Source: JAGLON01 sp041394985 (GTDB taxonomy: Bacteria; Zixibacteria; MSB-5A5; GN15; JAAZOE01). From it: a stretch of DNA of 64,000 nt. The DNA lies in the NCBI GenBank assembly GCA_041394985.1, contig JAWLBI010000001.1, forward strand, positions 2,728,001 through 2,792,000. Reading direction: 5' to 3'. Below are positions 34,186 through 42,451 of this stretch, piece after piece. The translations under genes and the position numbers were made by a program. How positions within the stretch are numbered: the stretch's first letter is position 1; each line of letters begins with the position of its first letter. A model generated the notes under the pieces. It was not told the DNA's origin. It was given only the letters and a program-made list of their open reading frames with translations, and did not search any database.

Positions 34186-36140
34186 GCTACGTCCTCCTTT
34201 TTATTGCCGACTAAGGGTTCATTGAGTCGGCGACTTACTTCATCTTTCATCCCCGCCAGCAATGCACCGGCATCCATCGCGCCCAGATCACCGAGACCAC
34301 GACGACGAATCGAGACTTTGCCCGACTCGATCTCTTTGTCGCCGATAATAATCATTATCGGGACCTTGCTCAGTTCCGATTCACGGATCTTATACCCGAT
34401 CTTCTCCGAGCGGTCATCGAGATCAACGCGCAAACCCTCGGCGCGGAATTCATCTCGTAATTTCGCACCATACTCCAGCGCACGATCCGTCACAGGCAAA
34501 ATTCTCGCCTGTTCCGGCGCCAGCCAGAGCGGGAAATCACCGGCATAATGCTCGATGAGCGTTCCGAAGAACCGCTCGAGCGAACCCATCAGCGCACGGT
34601 GAATCATTAAGGGACGCTTCCTCTCGCCATCGCTGTCGATATAGGTGAGGTCAAATCGCTCCGGCTGCGTGAAGTCGAACTGAATCGTACTGCACTGCCA
34701 CGAGCGCCCCAGCGCGTCCTTGATCTTAATATCTATTTTCGGGCCGTAGAAGGCGCCACCGCCTTCATCGACTTCGAAGCCTAATTTATGAAACTCGAGC
34801 GCATTGCGCAAGCCGTTTTGCGCCCGCTCCCAATCTTCCATCTCGCCGATTGCCTTATCCGGCCGGGTCGACAGATAGATGTCGAATTCCTTGAACCCGA
34901 ACGACTTCAGGATATGCAAACAGAAATCGATCAGGCGAATCAGCTCGTCCTGCATTTGCTCGGGACGAACGAATAAATGCGCGTCGTCCTGCGTAAAGCC
35001 GCGGACGCGCATTAATCCATGAAGAACTCCGGCCCGCTCATAGCGATACACGGTGCCCAGTTCCGCCCAGCGCATCGGCAGTTCCCGGTAGGAACGGCGA
35101 CGCGATTTATACATCATGATATGGAACGGGCAGTTCATCGGCTTTATCTGGTATTCGGCCTTGTCCACCTTCATCGGGTGGAACATATCCTCCGAATAGA
35201 AATCGGTATGGCCGCTGCGATGCCACAAATCGAGATTGGCGATGTGCGGCGAATAGACCAACTCGTAGCCGCCCTTGTAATGTTCGGAACGCCAGAAATT
35301 CTCGATCTCATTGCGAATTGCCGCGCCTTTCGGCAACCAGAGAACAAGCCCCGGGCCGGTCTCATCCGAAATCTGAAACAGCTCCATCTGCTTGCCGAGT
35401 TTGCGATGATCGCGACGCTCGGCTTCGGCCAGCTTCTCCAGGAACTCGTCAAGCATTTTCTTCTTCGGATAAGTCACACCGTAAATACGCTGGAGCATCT
35501 TGTTCTCTTCAGAACCGCGCCAATAGGCACCGGACGATGAGAGCAGCTTAAAGGCCTTAATAATTCCGGTCGACGGAATATGCGGGCCGCGGCAAAGGTC
35601 TTCAAAGGTCGAATGCCTGTACAGCGTAATCGTCTCGCCCTCGGGCAATTCCTCGAGAAGCTCGACCTTGTACACTTCGCCTTCTTTTTTGTATCGCTCG
35701 ATAAGCTCTTCCCTGCTGCCGACCTCGCAGGAGAACGTCGCGTCTTCCTTAACGATTTCGCCCATCCGCTTCTCGATTTTCTCCAGATCTTCCGGAGAGA
35801 ACGGAGTTTCAATGTCGAAATCGTAATAGAAACCTTCATCGATCGGCGGACCGATAGCCAGTTTGGCATTCGGGAATATATCCAGAACCGCCTGAGCCAT
35901 AATATGCGCCGAGCTGTGCCAGAAGACTTCTTTGCCTTTACGATCGTCCCAGGTCAGGATAGCCACGGAGGCATCATGATCGATAGGACGCCAGACATCA
36001 ACGACTCGGTCGTCAACTTGGATGGCAATCGCTTCTTTGGCCAGACGCCCGGAGATCGACTTTGCGATTTCCGTTCCGGTAACCCCGGAAGGAAATGGCT
36101 TTTTACTGCCGTCGGGCAATGTAATCGTTATGTCAGCCAT
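34182..36140 (-). CDS. thrS: Threonine--tRNA ligase
   Basis: A 652-residue class II synthetase that charges tRNA-Thr and edits mis-serylated tRNA. Domains in order: TGS (~1-62), editing/SAD domain (~70-230, with HSSAHIMAQAVLDIFP), class II core with PMNCPFHIMMYK (zinc-binding Cys ~340), RYERAGVLHGLMRVRGFTQDDAH (motif 2) and HRALMGSLERFFGTLIEHY (motif 3), then the anticodon-binding domain. Start is ATG 36140 with GGAG just upstream; a GTG one codon earlier is in frame. A terminator-like hairpin ends immediately before the ribosome-binding site. It overlaps infC by four bases. Confidence 0.96.
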   Translation of the reverse strand: MADITITLPDGSKKPFPSGVTGTEIAKSISGRLAKEAIAIQVDDRVVDVWRPIDHDASVAILTWDDRKGKEVFWHSSAHIMAQAVLDIFPNAKLAIGPPIDEGFYYDFDIETPFSPEDLEKIEKRMGEIVKEDATFSCEVGSREELIERYKKEGEVYKVELLEELPEGETITLYRHSTFEDLCRGPHIPSTGIIKAFKLLSSSGAYWRGSEENKMLQRIYGVTYPKKKMLDEFLEKLAEAERRDHRKLGKQMELFQISDETGPGLVLWLPKGAAIRNEIENFWRSEHYKGGYELVYSPHIANLDLWHRSGHTDFYSEDMFHPMKVDKAEYQIKPMNCPFHIMMYKSRRRSYRELPMRWAELGTVYRYERAGVLHGLMRVRGFTQDDAHLFVRPEQMQDELIRLIDFCLHILKSFGFKEFDIYLSTRPDKAIGEMEDWERAQNGLRNALEFHKLGFEVDEGGGAFYGPKIDIKIKDALGRSWQCSTIQFDFTQPERFDLTYIDSDGERKRPLMIHRALMGSLERFFGTLIEHYAGDFPLWLAPEQARILPVTDRALEYGAKLRDEFRAEGLRVDLDDRSEKIGYKIRESELSKVPIMIIIGDKEIESGKVSIRRRGLGDLGAMDAGALLAGMKDEVSRRLNEPLVGNKKEDVA

Positions 36141-36146
36141 CACGCT

Positions 36147-36177
36147 CCAAAAAAGAAAACCCTTATACTCTAAGGGT
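36147..36177 (-). terminator. Terminator/attenuator between tRNA-Val and thrS
   Basis: On the minus strand ACCCTTA (36177-36171), loop GAGTA, TAAGGGT (36165-36159), then TTTCTTTTTT running straight into GGAG, the thrS ribosome-binding site. There is almost no room for a separate thrS promoter after it, so read-through probably sets thrS operon expression. It also ends the tRNA-Val transcript. Confidence 0.75.
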
Positions 36178-36203
36178 CATCACCGAGTTCTCACTTCAAA
36201 ATA

Positions 36204-36280
36204 TGGTGGGCGATACTGGAATCGAACCAGTGACCTCTTGCATGTCAAGCAAGCACTCTAACCAACTGAGCTAATCGCCC
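36204..36280 (-). tRNA. tRNA-Val (GAC)
   Basis: A 77-base cloverleaf on the minus strand. Acceptor stem GGGCGAT/ATCGCCC, D-arm beginning TAGCTCAGTTGGTTAGAG, anticodon stem CTTGC/GCAAG with loop TTGACAT giving anticodon GAC, T-arm containing GGTTCGATTCC, discriminator A and an encoded CCA end (36206-36204). Reads valine codons GUC and GUU. It lies 63 bases upstream of thrS on the same strand. Confidence 0.96.
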
Positions 36281-36317
36281 ACGAATCAATGCGATACCTA
36301 AACCTTTCGAGCTTGTA

Positions 36318-36346
36318 TATTTACGTTAAATTATCGGAAATGTCAA
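36318..36346 (-). promoter_or_regulatory. Predicted promoter for tRNA-Val (and thrS operon)
   Basis: A perfect -35 TTGACA (36346-36341 on the minus strand) is followed after exactly 17 bases by TAAATA (36323-36318), a 3/6 match to TATAAT. It lies about 38 bases before the tRNA 5' end and is the best promoter candidate for the whole downstream operon. Confidence 0.6.
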
Positions 36347-36513
36347 GCGAAATCTTGAACCCGCCATTATTATAACTATTATCTCGCAACATATTGACTG
36401 ACTATGACTTCCACATTATAATCAAATCGTGGACACACTGTAATCCTGTAAGAACAATTTGCAATTTGCCAATGACTTTTAACCATATTTTTACGCTAAA
36501 TCTGAGATAATAG

Positions 36514-37845
36514 TCATTTATTCATTCTAAGATTTTTCTCATCATATCCTCTAAAAACTACATTTTTATTCTGCAAGTCTTTATAAAACCTAAGATTAAC
36601 TTCAATGTCATTCTCGGCCTTCACCTTTATTTGATCAATACCTTCGATAATTAAACGAGCAATATATTTATCACTAGCGAAAAACCACGATTTTAGAATT
36701 CTTTCATGGGGCATAAGTTCCCGTGACGTTTCTTCTTTCACCTGTTCAAGAAGTTTATAATACTGGTGACTCACATCCTCCTTTAACTTTGTTGGAATAT
36801 CCTCTACAAAATACCAAGGCTTTGACTGACCAGTTGAGTCAAGAGTGTCAATAATTTTAAATTTATCACCATATATCAACTGATAAAAATTGGAGATTCC
36901 CAATGATAGATCATATAATACCTTAAAGTAAAAGCCTCCCTTTTTATCAATTAAACTTATTGCCTTTTTGGGATACACCAATTTCAATATCGCATATTTT
37001 ACTAAATCTTCCTGCCAAAAGGCAAAGCGCATATTATATGTTGGTCTATAGAAATAATCTAATTGCAGATTATACTGCCTTGCAATACCTCGCAATATGT
37101 CAGGATTTACAGGCTTTAACCCATTGAAAACATCTTCAATGTCTTTTGGACTTATACCACAACGTTGGGCAAATTCAACTTTGCTGCATTTTGAACAAAA
37201 AGTCCAAATTTCTTTAAGCTTATTGCCAATCTGTTCATCATTTACTTCTGAATTGTCAGCCAACACTTCCAAAAAATCGAATTTTTTAATTCTACCTTTC
37301 TGTAATGCGCTTTTTTCATTTATGATGTATTCATTCCCTTCTTGGTATTCGTACTTCAGACGTTTAAATATCGATTCAATATCTTCTCCATTAGCCCTAG
37401 TAGATTGCGTGCCTCTACGAGTGTAGATAATATTATCTTTAATTATTGCTTTATCGTTATTGCCATTATAGACTTTTGGGGACAAAAGGACTTTTCGACT
37501 CGGTACAATATACATAATCCCCAATGTATATTTTTGTCCATCATATATTGTATTAAAATATAATAATTGCACCATGTTACTTAAGCCGAAATTTTTATAT
37601 AGCGTCTCTTCTATTTCGCTAAGATCTATTTTATCCTCTTCATTAATACTAAAAAGATTGAACGTTTTATCTTCGACTCCAATTAATATATATCCTCCGC
37701 CATAATTAGAAAATGCGAATACGTCCTTGGCAAACTCACCTTTTTCATGCTTTGTTTTTATTGACAACTGTTTCTTACAATCCCATCCGTTGTCTTCTCT
37801 TTTGTAGTTATAATACTTCCAGAATGTTTGCTCATCTAATACCAT
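36514..37845 (-). CDS. AlbA_2 (Schlafen-like) domain protein with HTH, A+T-rich
   Basis: A 443-residue protein. Residues ~10-180 match the AlbA_2/DUF4062-type nucleotide or DNA-binding domain: KGEFAKDVFAFSNYGGGYILIGVED is the diagnostic pattern, followed by YTRRGTQSTRANGEDIESIFKRL. The middle (~205-270) looks like a helix-turn-helix: VEFAQRCGISPKDIEDVFNG. The C-terminal ~170 residues are not recognised. Codon use is A/T-biased unlike its neighbours (20 of 60 G+C in 36961-37020, against 31 of 60 in 27061-27120), pointing to horizontal transfer. Such proteins occur as regulators and in defence islands; no partner gene is present. Stands alone between tRNA-Val and the sugar cassette. Confidence 0.8.
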   Translation of the reverse strand: MVLDEQTFWKYYNYKREDNGWDCKKQLSIKTKHEKGEFAKDVFAFSNYGGGYILIGVEDKTFNLFSINEEDKIDLSEIEETLYKNFGLSNMVQLLYFNTIYDGQKYTLGIMYIVPSRKVLLSPKVYNGNNDKAIIKDNIIYTRRGTQSTRANGEDIESIFKRLKYEYQEGNEYIINEKSALQKGRIKKFDFLEVLADNSEVNDEQIGNKLKEIWTFCSKCSKVEFAQRCGISPKDIEDVFNGLKPVNPDILRGIARQYNLQLDYFYRPTYNMRFAFWQEDLVKYAILKLVYPKKAISLIDKKGGFYFKVLYDLSLGISNFYQLIYGDKFKIIDTLDSTGQSKPWYFVEDIPTKLKEDVSHQYYKLLEQVKEETSRELMPHERILKSWFFASDKYIARLIIEGIDQIKVKAENDIEVNLRFYKDLQNKNVVFRGYDEKNLRMNK

Positions 37846-37916
37846 AGCGAATAAACCCTAATATTTCATAGATGTATTTGTCTATCATTTTTAAATAGTA
37901 AAATAGTCTGATTTGA

Positions 37917-39140
37917 TTAGATAATCAATAGTCTTTTTATGGTCTCTGCCACCCGATGCTGATCGGATGTCAAAATCCCCGGAAACAGCGGCAGTGCAAT
38001 GCTCAATCTATCCGCCGCAAAGGCCGCCGGACAGTCCGATTCGGTCAGGCCATACTTATTTCGATAAAATCCGAGCGTATGGACGGCGTGTGTCCCCTGG
38101 CGGACCGAAATCCCCTCTTGTTCCAGCTCCGCCATGAGACGATTGCGCCGAATATTCGCCTCCCGCACCCGATTCAGGTCGATATCGCCCTTTTCCGGCA
38201 CGAAGCCGAAATAGCAGACATACGACTGATAGGCATGCCGGTAATTTTCCGGCGATTGCGGGATATATAAACCATCAATATCTTTCAAAATCTCATTGTA
38301 ATACTGGGCCGCCTCGCGGCGAGCCGCGAAAATGCCGGATGCCTTTCGCATCTGAGCAATTCCGATCGCACCCTGAATGTCGGTCATCCGATAATTGTAA
38401 CCGAGCATGTTAAACTCAGGCAACAGCGAACCGCCGTGCTGCAGGTGCCGCTGCATATCGGACATCGACGCGCCGTGATTTCGCAACGAGCGCATAGTCT
38501 CGGCATACTGTTCATTATTCGTGACAATAACGCCGCCTTCCCCGGTCGTAATCGCTTTTCGGGGATGCAAACTGAAGACACCGATTTCCGCCTCGGTGCC
38601 GGCATGATGGCCCTGTCGATAGCCGCCCATACCGCATGCGGCATCTTCAATCACTATGAGGCCGAATTCCTCGGCCAGCGAATTGACCTCAGGCATATCG
38701 GCGCAAAGTCCGAATAGTGAGACCGGGATAATCGCCTTGACGTTGCCGTCATTGTTGCCTTCCAATAACCTTCGTACGGAATCGATATCAATCGTGAAAT
38801 GGCAAGGATCGATATCGGCAAAGATCGGCTGGGCGCCGACATATTCGACCGCGTTGGCCGTGGCAATATACGTAAGCGATGGGACGATAACTTTGTCGCC
38901 CGGTCCGATTCCGGCCGCCAATAAGGCCAGATGCAGAGACGTCGTACACGACGAGGTCGCGACGGCAAATTCGCACCCGACAAAATCGGCAAATCGCCGC
39001 TCGAATTCGGCGACTCTCGGCCCCTGGACAATCCAGCCTGAGCGGAGGACTTCAAGAACAGCCTGCTCTTCGGCCTCATCGAATTGGACTTGCGTAATCG
39101 GTAATGATTTACTGGCGAGTGTGGTATCAAGGCTTCCCAT
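37917..39140 (-). CDS. DegT/DnrJ/EryC1/StrS sugar aminotransferase
   Basis: A 407-residue PLP-dependent aminotransferase acting on nucleotide keto-sugars. Visible features are LRSGWIVQGPRVAEFE at the N-terminus, SSCTTSLHLALLA, EDAACGMGG, and the PLP-binding Lys in SLHPRKAITTGEGGVIVTN. Length fits the family. The start is ATG 39140 (MGSLDTTLAS) with GGAGAAAG upstream; an upstream extension to 39224 lacks a ribosome-binding site. It transfers an amino group to C3 or C4 of a sugar, most likely the first step visible here of the cassette that follows. Divergent from the epimerase gene, sharing a ~200-bp promoter region. Confidence 0.9.
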   Translation of the reverse strand: MGSLDTTLASKSLPITQVQFDEAEEQAVLEVLRSGWIVQGPRVAEFERRFADFVGCEFAVATSSCTTSLHLALLAAGIGPGDKVIVPSLTYIATANAVEYVGAQPIFADIDPCHFTIDIDSVRRLLEGNNDGNVKAIIPVSLFGLCADMPEVNSLAEEFGLIVIEDAACGMGGYRQGHHAGTEAEIGVFSLHPRKAITTGEGGVIVTNNEQYAETMRSLRNHGASMSDMQRHLQHGGSLLPEFNMLGYNYRMTDIQGAIGIAQMRKASGIFAARREAAQYYNEILKDIDGLYIPQSPENYRHAYQSYVCYFGFVPEKGDIDLNRVREANIRRNRLMAELEQEGISVRQGTHAVHTLGFYRNKYGLTESDCPAAFAADRLSIALPLFPGILTSDQHRVAETIKRLLII

Positions 39141-39341
39141 GTGTATTCTTTCTCCAATAATTCCTGTATAGAAAGTATCGGAAAATCCGGTGTAAAATTC
39201 ACATGCGAAGGCCATTTCTTTCACACGGGAGCCTCGTGCGAAATCTCGTAAATCCGCTAAAGTCGGGCGGTTAGAATGCCGAAAAATAGAACAGACAGAA
39301 ATTCAGGGATTGAATGTTACAGGAGTACATCGGAGTTAGGT

Positions 39342-40394
39342 ATGACACCGTACCGCTATTCGCATAATCGCTCAACGCAAAACATCCCCATCGTCGGAAA
39401 AAGGATTTTCATCACTGGCGGTGCGGGATTTATCGGCTCGACTCTCGCCGGACGCCTCATTGACAAAAACGAAGTCGTCATTTTCGATAATTTCCGCCGC
39501 AATTCGATTAAGGATCGCCCATTCGCTAATCATAAACATTTGACGACCGTGCACGGCGATATTCTCGATTACGATAAACTGGTCGAGGCGATGGACGGCG
39601 CGAACATCATCATACACTGTGCGGCTATCGCCGGAATCGATACCGTGATTCAGCGCCCGACGGAAACGATGCGCGTCAACATGGTCGGCACATCGAAAGT
39701 GCTCGATGCCGCGCTCACGATACCGAAATTGGAACGACTGGTGTATTTCTCTACCTCCGAGGTGTTCGGCCAATCGGCGTTTCGCTCCGAAGAAACCGAT
39801 ACGACTCACATCGGCCCGGTCGGGGAAGCGCGATGGACCTATGCCGTCAGTAAACTGGCCGGCGAGCATCTGGCAAAATCCTATCATCAGGAATACGGTA
39901 TGCCGACCGTTACCGTGCGTCCATTCAATGTCTATGGTCCGGGACAGGTAGGCGAAGGCGCCCTGTCGACATTTATCAAGCAGGCGCTGCACAATGAAGA
40001 AATTCAAATCCAGGGCGAGGGGAACCAGATTCGCGCCTGGTGTTATATCGATGATTTCGTGGATGGCTTGATGCTCGCGATAAGCATGCCCAATGCCGTC
40101 GGCGAATCATTTAATATCGGCAATGCCCGAGCCGTCATCACCGTATTCGGATTGGCCCAAACGGTCGTGCGCGTCCTCAATTCATCGTCAGACATTCGCT
40201 TCGTCCCGCATCCGGGACCGGATGTCGAACTGCGCATCCCATCGGTGAAAAAAGCAAAAGATTTATTCGGCTTCGAGGCCTCCTATGATCTGGAGGAAGG
40301 AATCCTCCGCACAGCAGAGTATCTCTGCACCCTGCCGGAGTATCAGGATTCGCCGTTCGCACAGCGAATGCAAAGCACACTTACACCCGCATGA
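39342..40394 (+). CDS. NAD-dependent nucleotide-sugar epimerase/dehydratase
   Basis: A 350-residue extended SDR. The N-terminal Rossmann motif GGAGFIGSTLAGRL (~24-37), STSEVFG, and the catalytic YAVSK (Tyr, Lys) are all present, then RPFNVYGPGQVGEGALSTF and a C-terminal substrate-binding part. It resembles UDP-sugar 4-epimerases and 4,6-dehydratases; exact substrate unclear. The start is ATG 39342 with GGAG at 39332-39335; the frame is open further upstream without a ribosome-binding site. The only plus-strand gene in this region, divergent from DegT and convergent with the amidotransferase. Confidence 0.88.
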   Translation: MTPYRYSHNRSTQNIPIVGKRIFITGGAGFIGSTLAGRLIDKNEVVIFDNFRRNSIKDRPFANHKHLTTVHGDILDYDKLVEAMDGANIIIHCAAIAGIDTVIQRPTETMRVNMVGTSKVLDAALTIPKLERLVYFSTSEVFGQSAFRSEETDTTHIGPVGEARWTYAVSKLAGEHLAKSYHQEYGMPTVTVRPFNVYGPGQVGEGALSTFIKQALHNEEIQIQGEGNQIRAWCYIDDFVDGLMLAISMPNAVGESFNIGNARAVITVFGLAQTVVRVLNSSSDIRFVPHPGPDVELRIPSVKKAKDLFGFEASYDLEEGILRTAEYLCTLPEYQDSPFAQRMQSTLTPA

Positions 40395-40411
40395 TGGGAG
40401 TTAATTCCATC

Positions 40412-40445
40412 AAAAAAGCCTCGCGATCACTCGGGAGGCTTTTTT
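40412..40445. terminator. Bidirectional terminator between convergent sugar genes
   Basis: Perfect 11-bp inverted repeat AAAAAAGCCTC (40412-40422) / GAGGCTTTTTT (40435-40445). The A-run and T-run give a U-tract in both directions, serving the plus-strand epimerase and the minus-strand amidotransferase operon. Confidence 0.9.
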
Positions 40446-40466
40446 ATTTCCGTTAGGATTTTTTAT

Positions 40467-41675
40467 TTACACCGGGACTTTTTCCCGCTCTTTGAGCTTA
40501 AACGGGAGCGGCGGGGCATCTGTGATATAACGCAGGTCTTCCCTGCTGTATGCCTTGGTATATTTGAGATAGAAACTCTTCGGCACCAGGTTCATATCAG
40601 CCATGATTTTGAACATCCAGCGCAGCCGCTCAAAGAGCGATTTGTACGTCTGATAATCCATGAACGTCTTTTTATCATTGGCCATGATCGATGCGAATTC
40701 CTCATCCGAGAAATCCAACCGCTTCTTAACTTCCTCGAGGATATCCATATCGAACGGTTTCGGTTCGGCAATTTGCTTGAGCGCCTCCTCGCGCGTCATC
40801 GAACCCGACCTGATGTGCGCGGACAATTCACAAAAGCGCAAATCGACATCGAATTTTTGCGGCAAATAATAGTTATTCGTGAAATATGCCGTCCGATTCT
40901 CCATGTGATGACCACCGTACCATTGCCAGTCGAATTCCTTCTGCAGAAACTCCTTCACCTCGTCCTTATTGTAATCGACATAATACAACGGCCGGATTTT
41001 CTTAATCCGGTTAACGATCGTCCACTTGAGCCAGGTCATCAGCCAGAGGCTCGGCAGCGTCTTAATCTTCCCGGTTCCGAACATCTTGTTAATAGTCTGA
41101 ATGTATTTCGCATCCATATAGAACCAGCCCGGAGGCGATATACCCTCGGTGCGGAATGAATGTCCCTCGAAAATATATTTAATACCGAATTTCTGTGCCG
41201 CCAGATAATGCGTCGCAGCCAGTCCGAGATCGGCCGGAGTATCGATTTCCGGAACCGACGCCTTGAAAAAAGCCTTGAAGATTGAGTTGTATTCCTTATT
41301 GTCTACAACATGCGTGTATAAGTCGATATCCAGCTTTCGCGTCACGCGATAGATATTCTCGACGGCTATTTTTGAATCCCAGGTATTATCGAAATGAACA
41401 GCTAATGGCCGCAGACCCAATTCCTTTTTCGTGAAATGCAGTAAGTACGAGGAATCGCATCCTCCGCTGACGCCGACAACGACATCATATTTATTCTTCT
41501 TCGATACCGAGCGTATTTCATCGGCCAGTGTATGCAGATATGCCATTCCCTGTTCGCCGGTCGGATACTCCTTGTCGAGCTGCTCGGCCTGCCGACAATA
41601 ATTGCAGACGCCGTGATCATCGAATTCTATTCCCGGTATTCGCTCATCATAAATACATTTGCTGCAAATCTGCAT
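40467..41675 (-). CDS. WbpG-like N-acetyl sugar amidotransferase
   Basis: A 402-residue PP-loop ATPase of the WbpG/PseA/LegA type. The PP-loop VVVGVSGGCDSSYLLHF (~68-84) is clear. An N-terminal CSKC..CNYC cluster (Cys residues near 4, 7, 24, 27) suggests a small zinc finger. Family members convert a sugar N-acetyl group to an acetamidino group, using ammonia supplied by HisH/HisF-type partners, on surface or flagellin sugars (known for P. aeruginosa O-antigen). Both partners are encoded directly upstream. Starts eight bases after the HisF2 stop. The terminator at 40412-40445 follows. Confidence 0.9.
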   Translation of the reverse strand: MQICSKCIYDERIPGIEFDDHGVCNYCRQAEQLDKEYPTGEQGMAYLHTLADEIRSVSKKNKYDVVVGVSGGCDSSYLLHFTKKELGLRPLAVHFDNTWDSKIAVENIYRVTRKLDIDLYTHVVDNKEYNSIFKAFFKASVPEIDTPADLGLAATHYLAAQKFGIKYIFEGHSFRTEGISPPGWFYMDAKYIQTINKMFGTGKIKTLPSLWLMTWLKWTIVNRIKKIRPLYYVDYNKDEVKEFLQKEFDWQWYGGHHMENRTAYFTNNYYLPQKFDVDLRFCELSAHIRSGSMTREEALKQIAEPKPFDMDILEEVKKRLDFSDEEFASIMANDKKTFMDYQTYKSLFERLRWMFKIMADMNLVPKSFYLKYTKAYSREDLRYITDAPPLPFKLKEREKVPV

Positions 41676-41683
41676 CGCGTGGT

Positions 41684-42451
41684 CTACTCCTGAACCAATC
41701 TGGCTTCCAGTTCTTCCCGCGTGGGGAAATTTATCAGCACACCGAGATCTTTGCCTTGAAAGACGAACAGACTCCCCGCAGCAGCAGCGGATACATGCCC
41801 TTCTTTGACGACCTGCTCGATATCATCGACCGATCCTGCTCCACCGAGCGCAATAACCGGAATCGTCACCGCATCGGTGATCTTCTTCATTAACTCGATT
41901 TCATAGCCTTCCATCGTGCCATCACGATCGATTGAATTGATAACAATCTCGCCGGCGCCTTCCTCCTGCATCTTCGACGCATACGCCACCGGGTCCATTC
42001 GAATGTCCTTCGTTCCGTTTATTGTTTTCACGGCATACTTGCCGAACATGGTCTTTTTACAGTCTATGGCGACGACCACACTCTGACTGCCGAATTCACT
42101 GGCGGCCTTGCGGACAAAGCGCGAGTTTTCCGCGGCATAGCTGTTGATTATTATCTTTTCGATACCGATACCGTAAATCCGCTTCATGTCGTCGATTGAC
42201 CTGATCCCTCCGCCATAGGCCAGCGGCATAAAGCATTCCGATGCCACATCCTCGATAATATCGAACGGAGGTTTCCTCTTCTGACGAGTCGCCGTTATAT
42301 CGAGCAGAATCAGCTCATCGACTTCCTTTTGATTATAAATCTTGATCGCATTGATCGGATCGCCGACATAGCGCGGATTTTTAAATTTGACTGTCTTCAC
42401 CAGACGGCCGTCATCGAGCAGCAGGCAAGGCATAGTGCGCGTTTCAAGCAT
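41684..42451 (-). CDS. HisF2/AglZ-like amidotransferase partner
   Basis: A 255-residue TIM-barrel protein related to HisF but of the AglZ/HisF2 subgroup linked to acetamidino sugar synthesis. The N-terminus MLETRTMPCLLLDDGRLVK aligns with HisF PCLDV so that catalytic Asp11 is Leu, whereas the Asp of AIDCKK (equivalent to Asp130) is kept. Phosphate-loop GGGIRS is present. The subgroup-specific VKTVKFKNPRYVGDPINAI stretch supports the assignment. Likely role is to channel ammonia from the HisH-like glutaminase. Start overlaps hisH stop by eight bases. Confidence 0.88.
   Translation of the reverse strand: MLETRTMPCLLLDDGRLVKTVKFKNPRYVGDPINAIKIYNQKEVDELILLDITATRQKRKPPFDIIEDVASECFMPLAYGGGIRSIDDMKRIYGIGIEKIIINSYAAENSRFVRKAASEFGSQSVVVAIDCKKTMFGKYAVKTINGTKDIRMDPVAYASKMQEEGAGEIVINSIDRDGTMEGYEIELMKKITDAVTIPVIALGGAGSVDDIEQVVKEGHVSAAAAGSLFVFQGKDLGVLINFPTREELEARLVQE

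Noticed and set aside
36204..37916. Integrative island using tRNA-Val as attachment site
   Set aside because: The A+T-rich gene lies on the 5' side of the tRNA, no repeat of the tRNA 3' end was found beyond it and there is no integrase.
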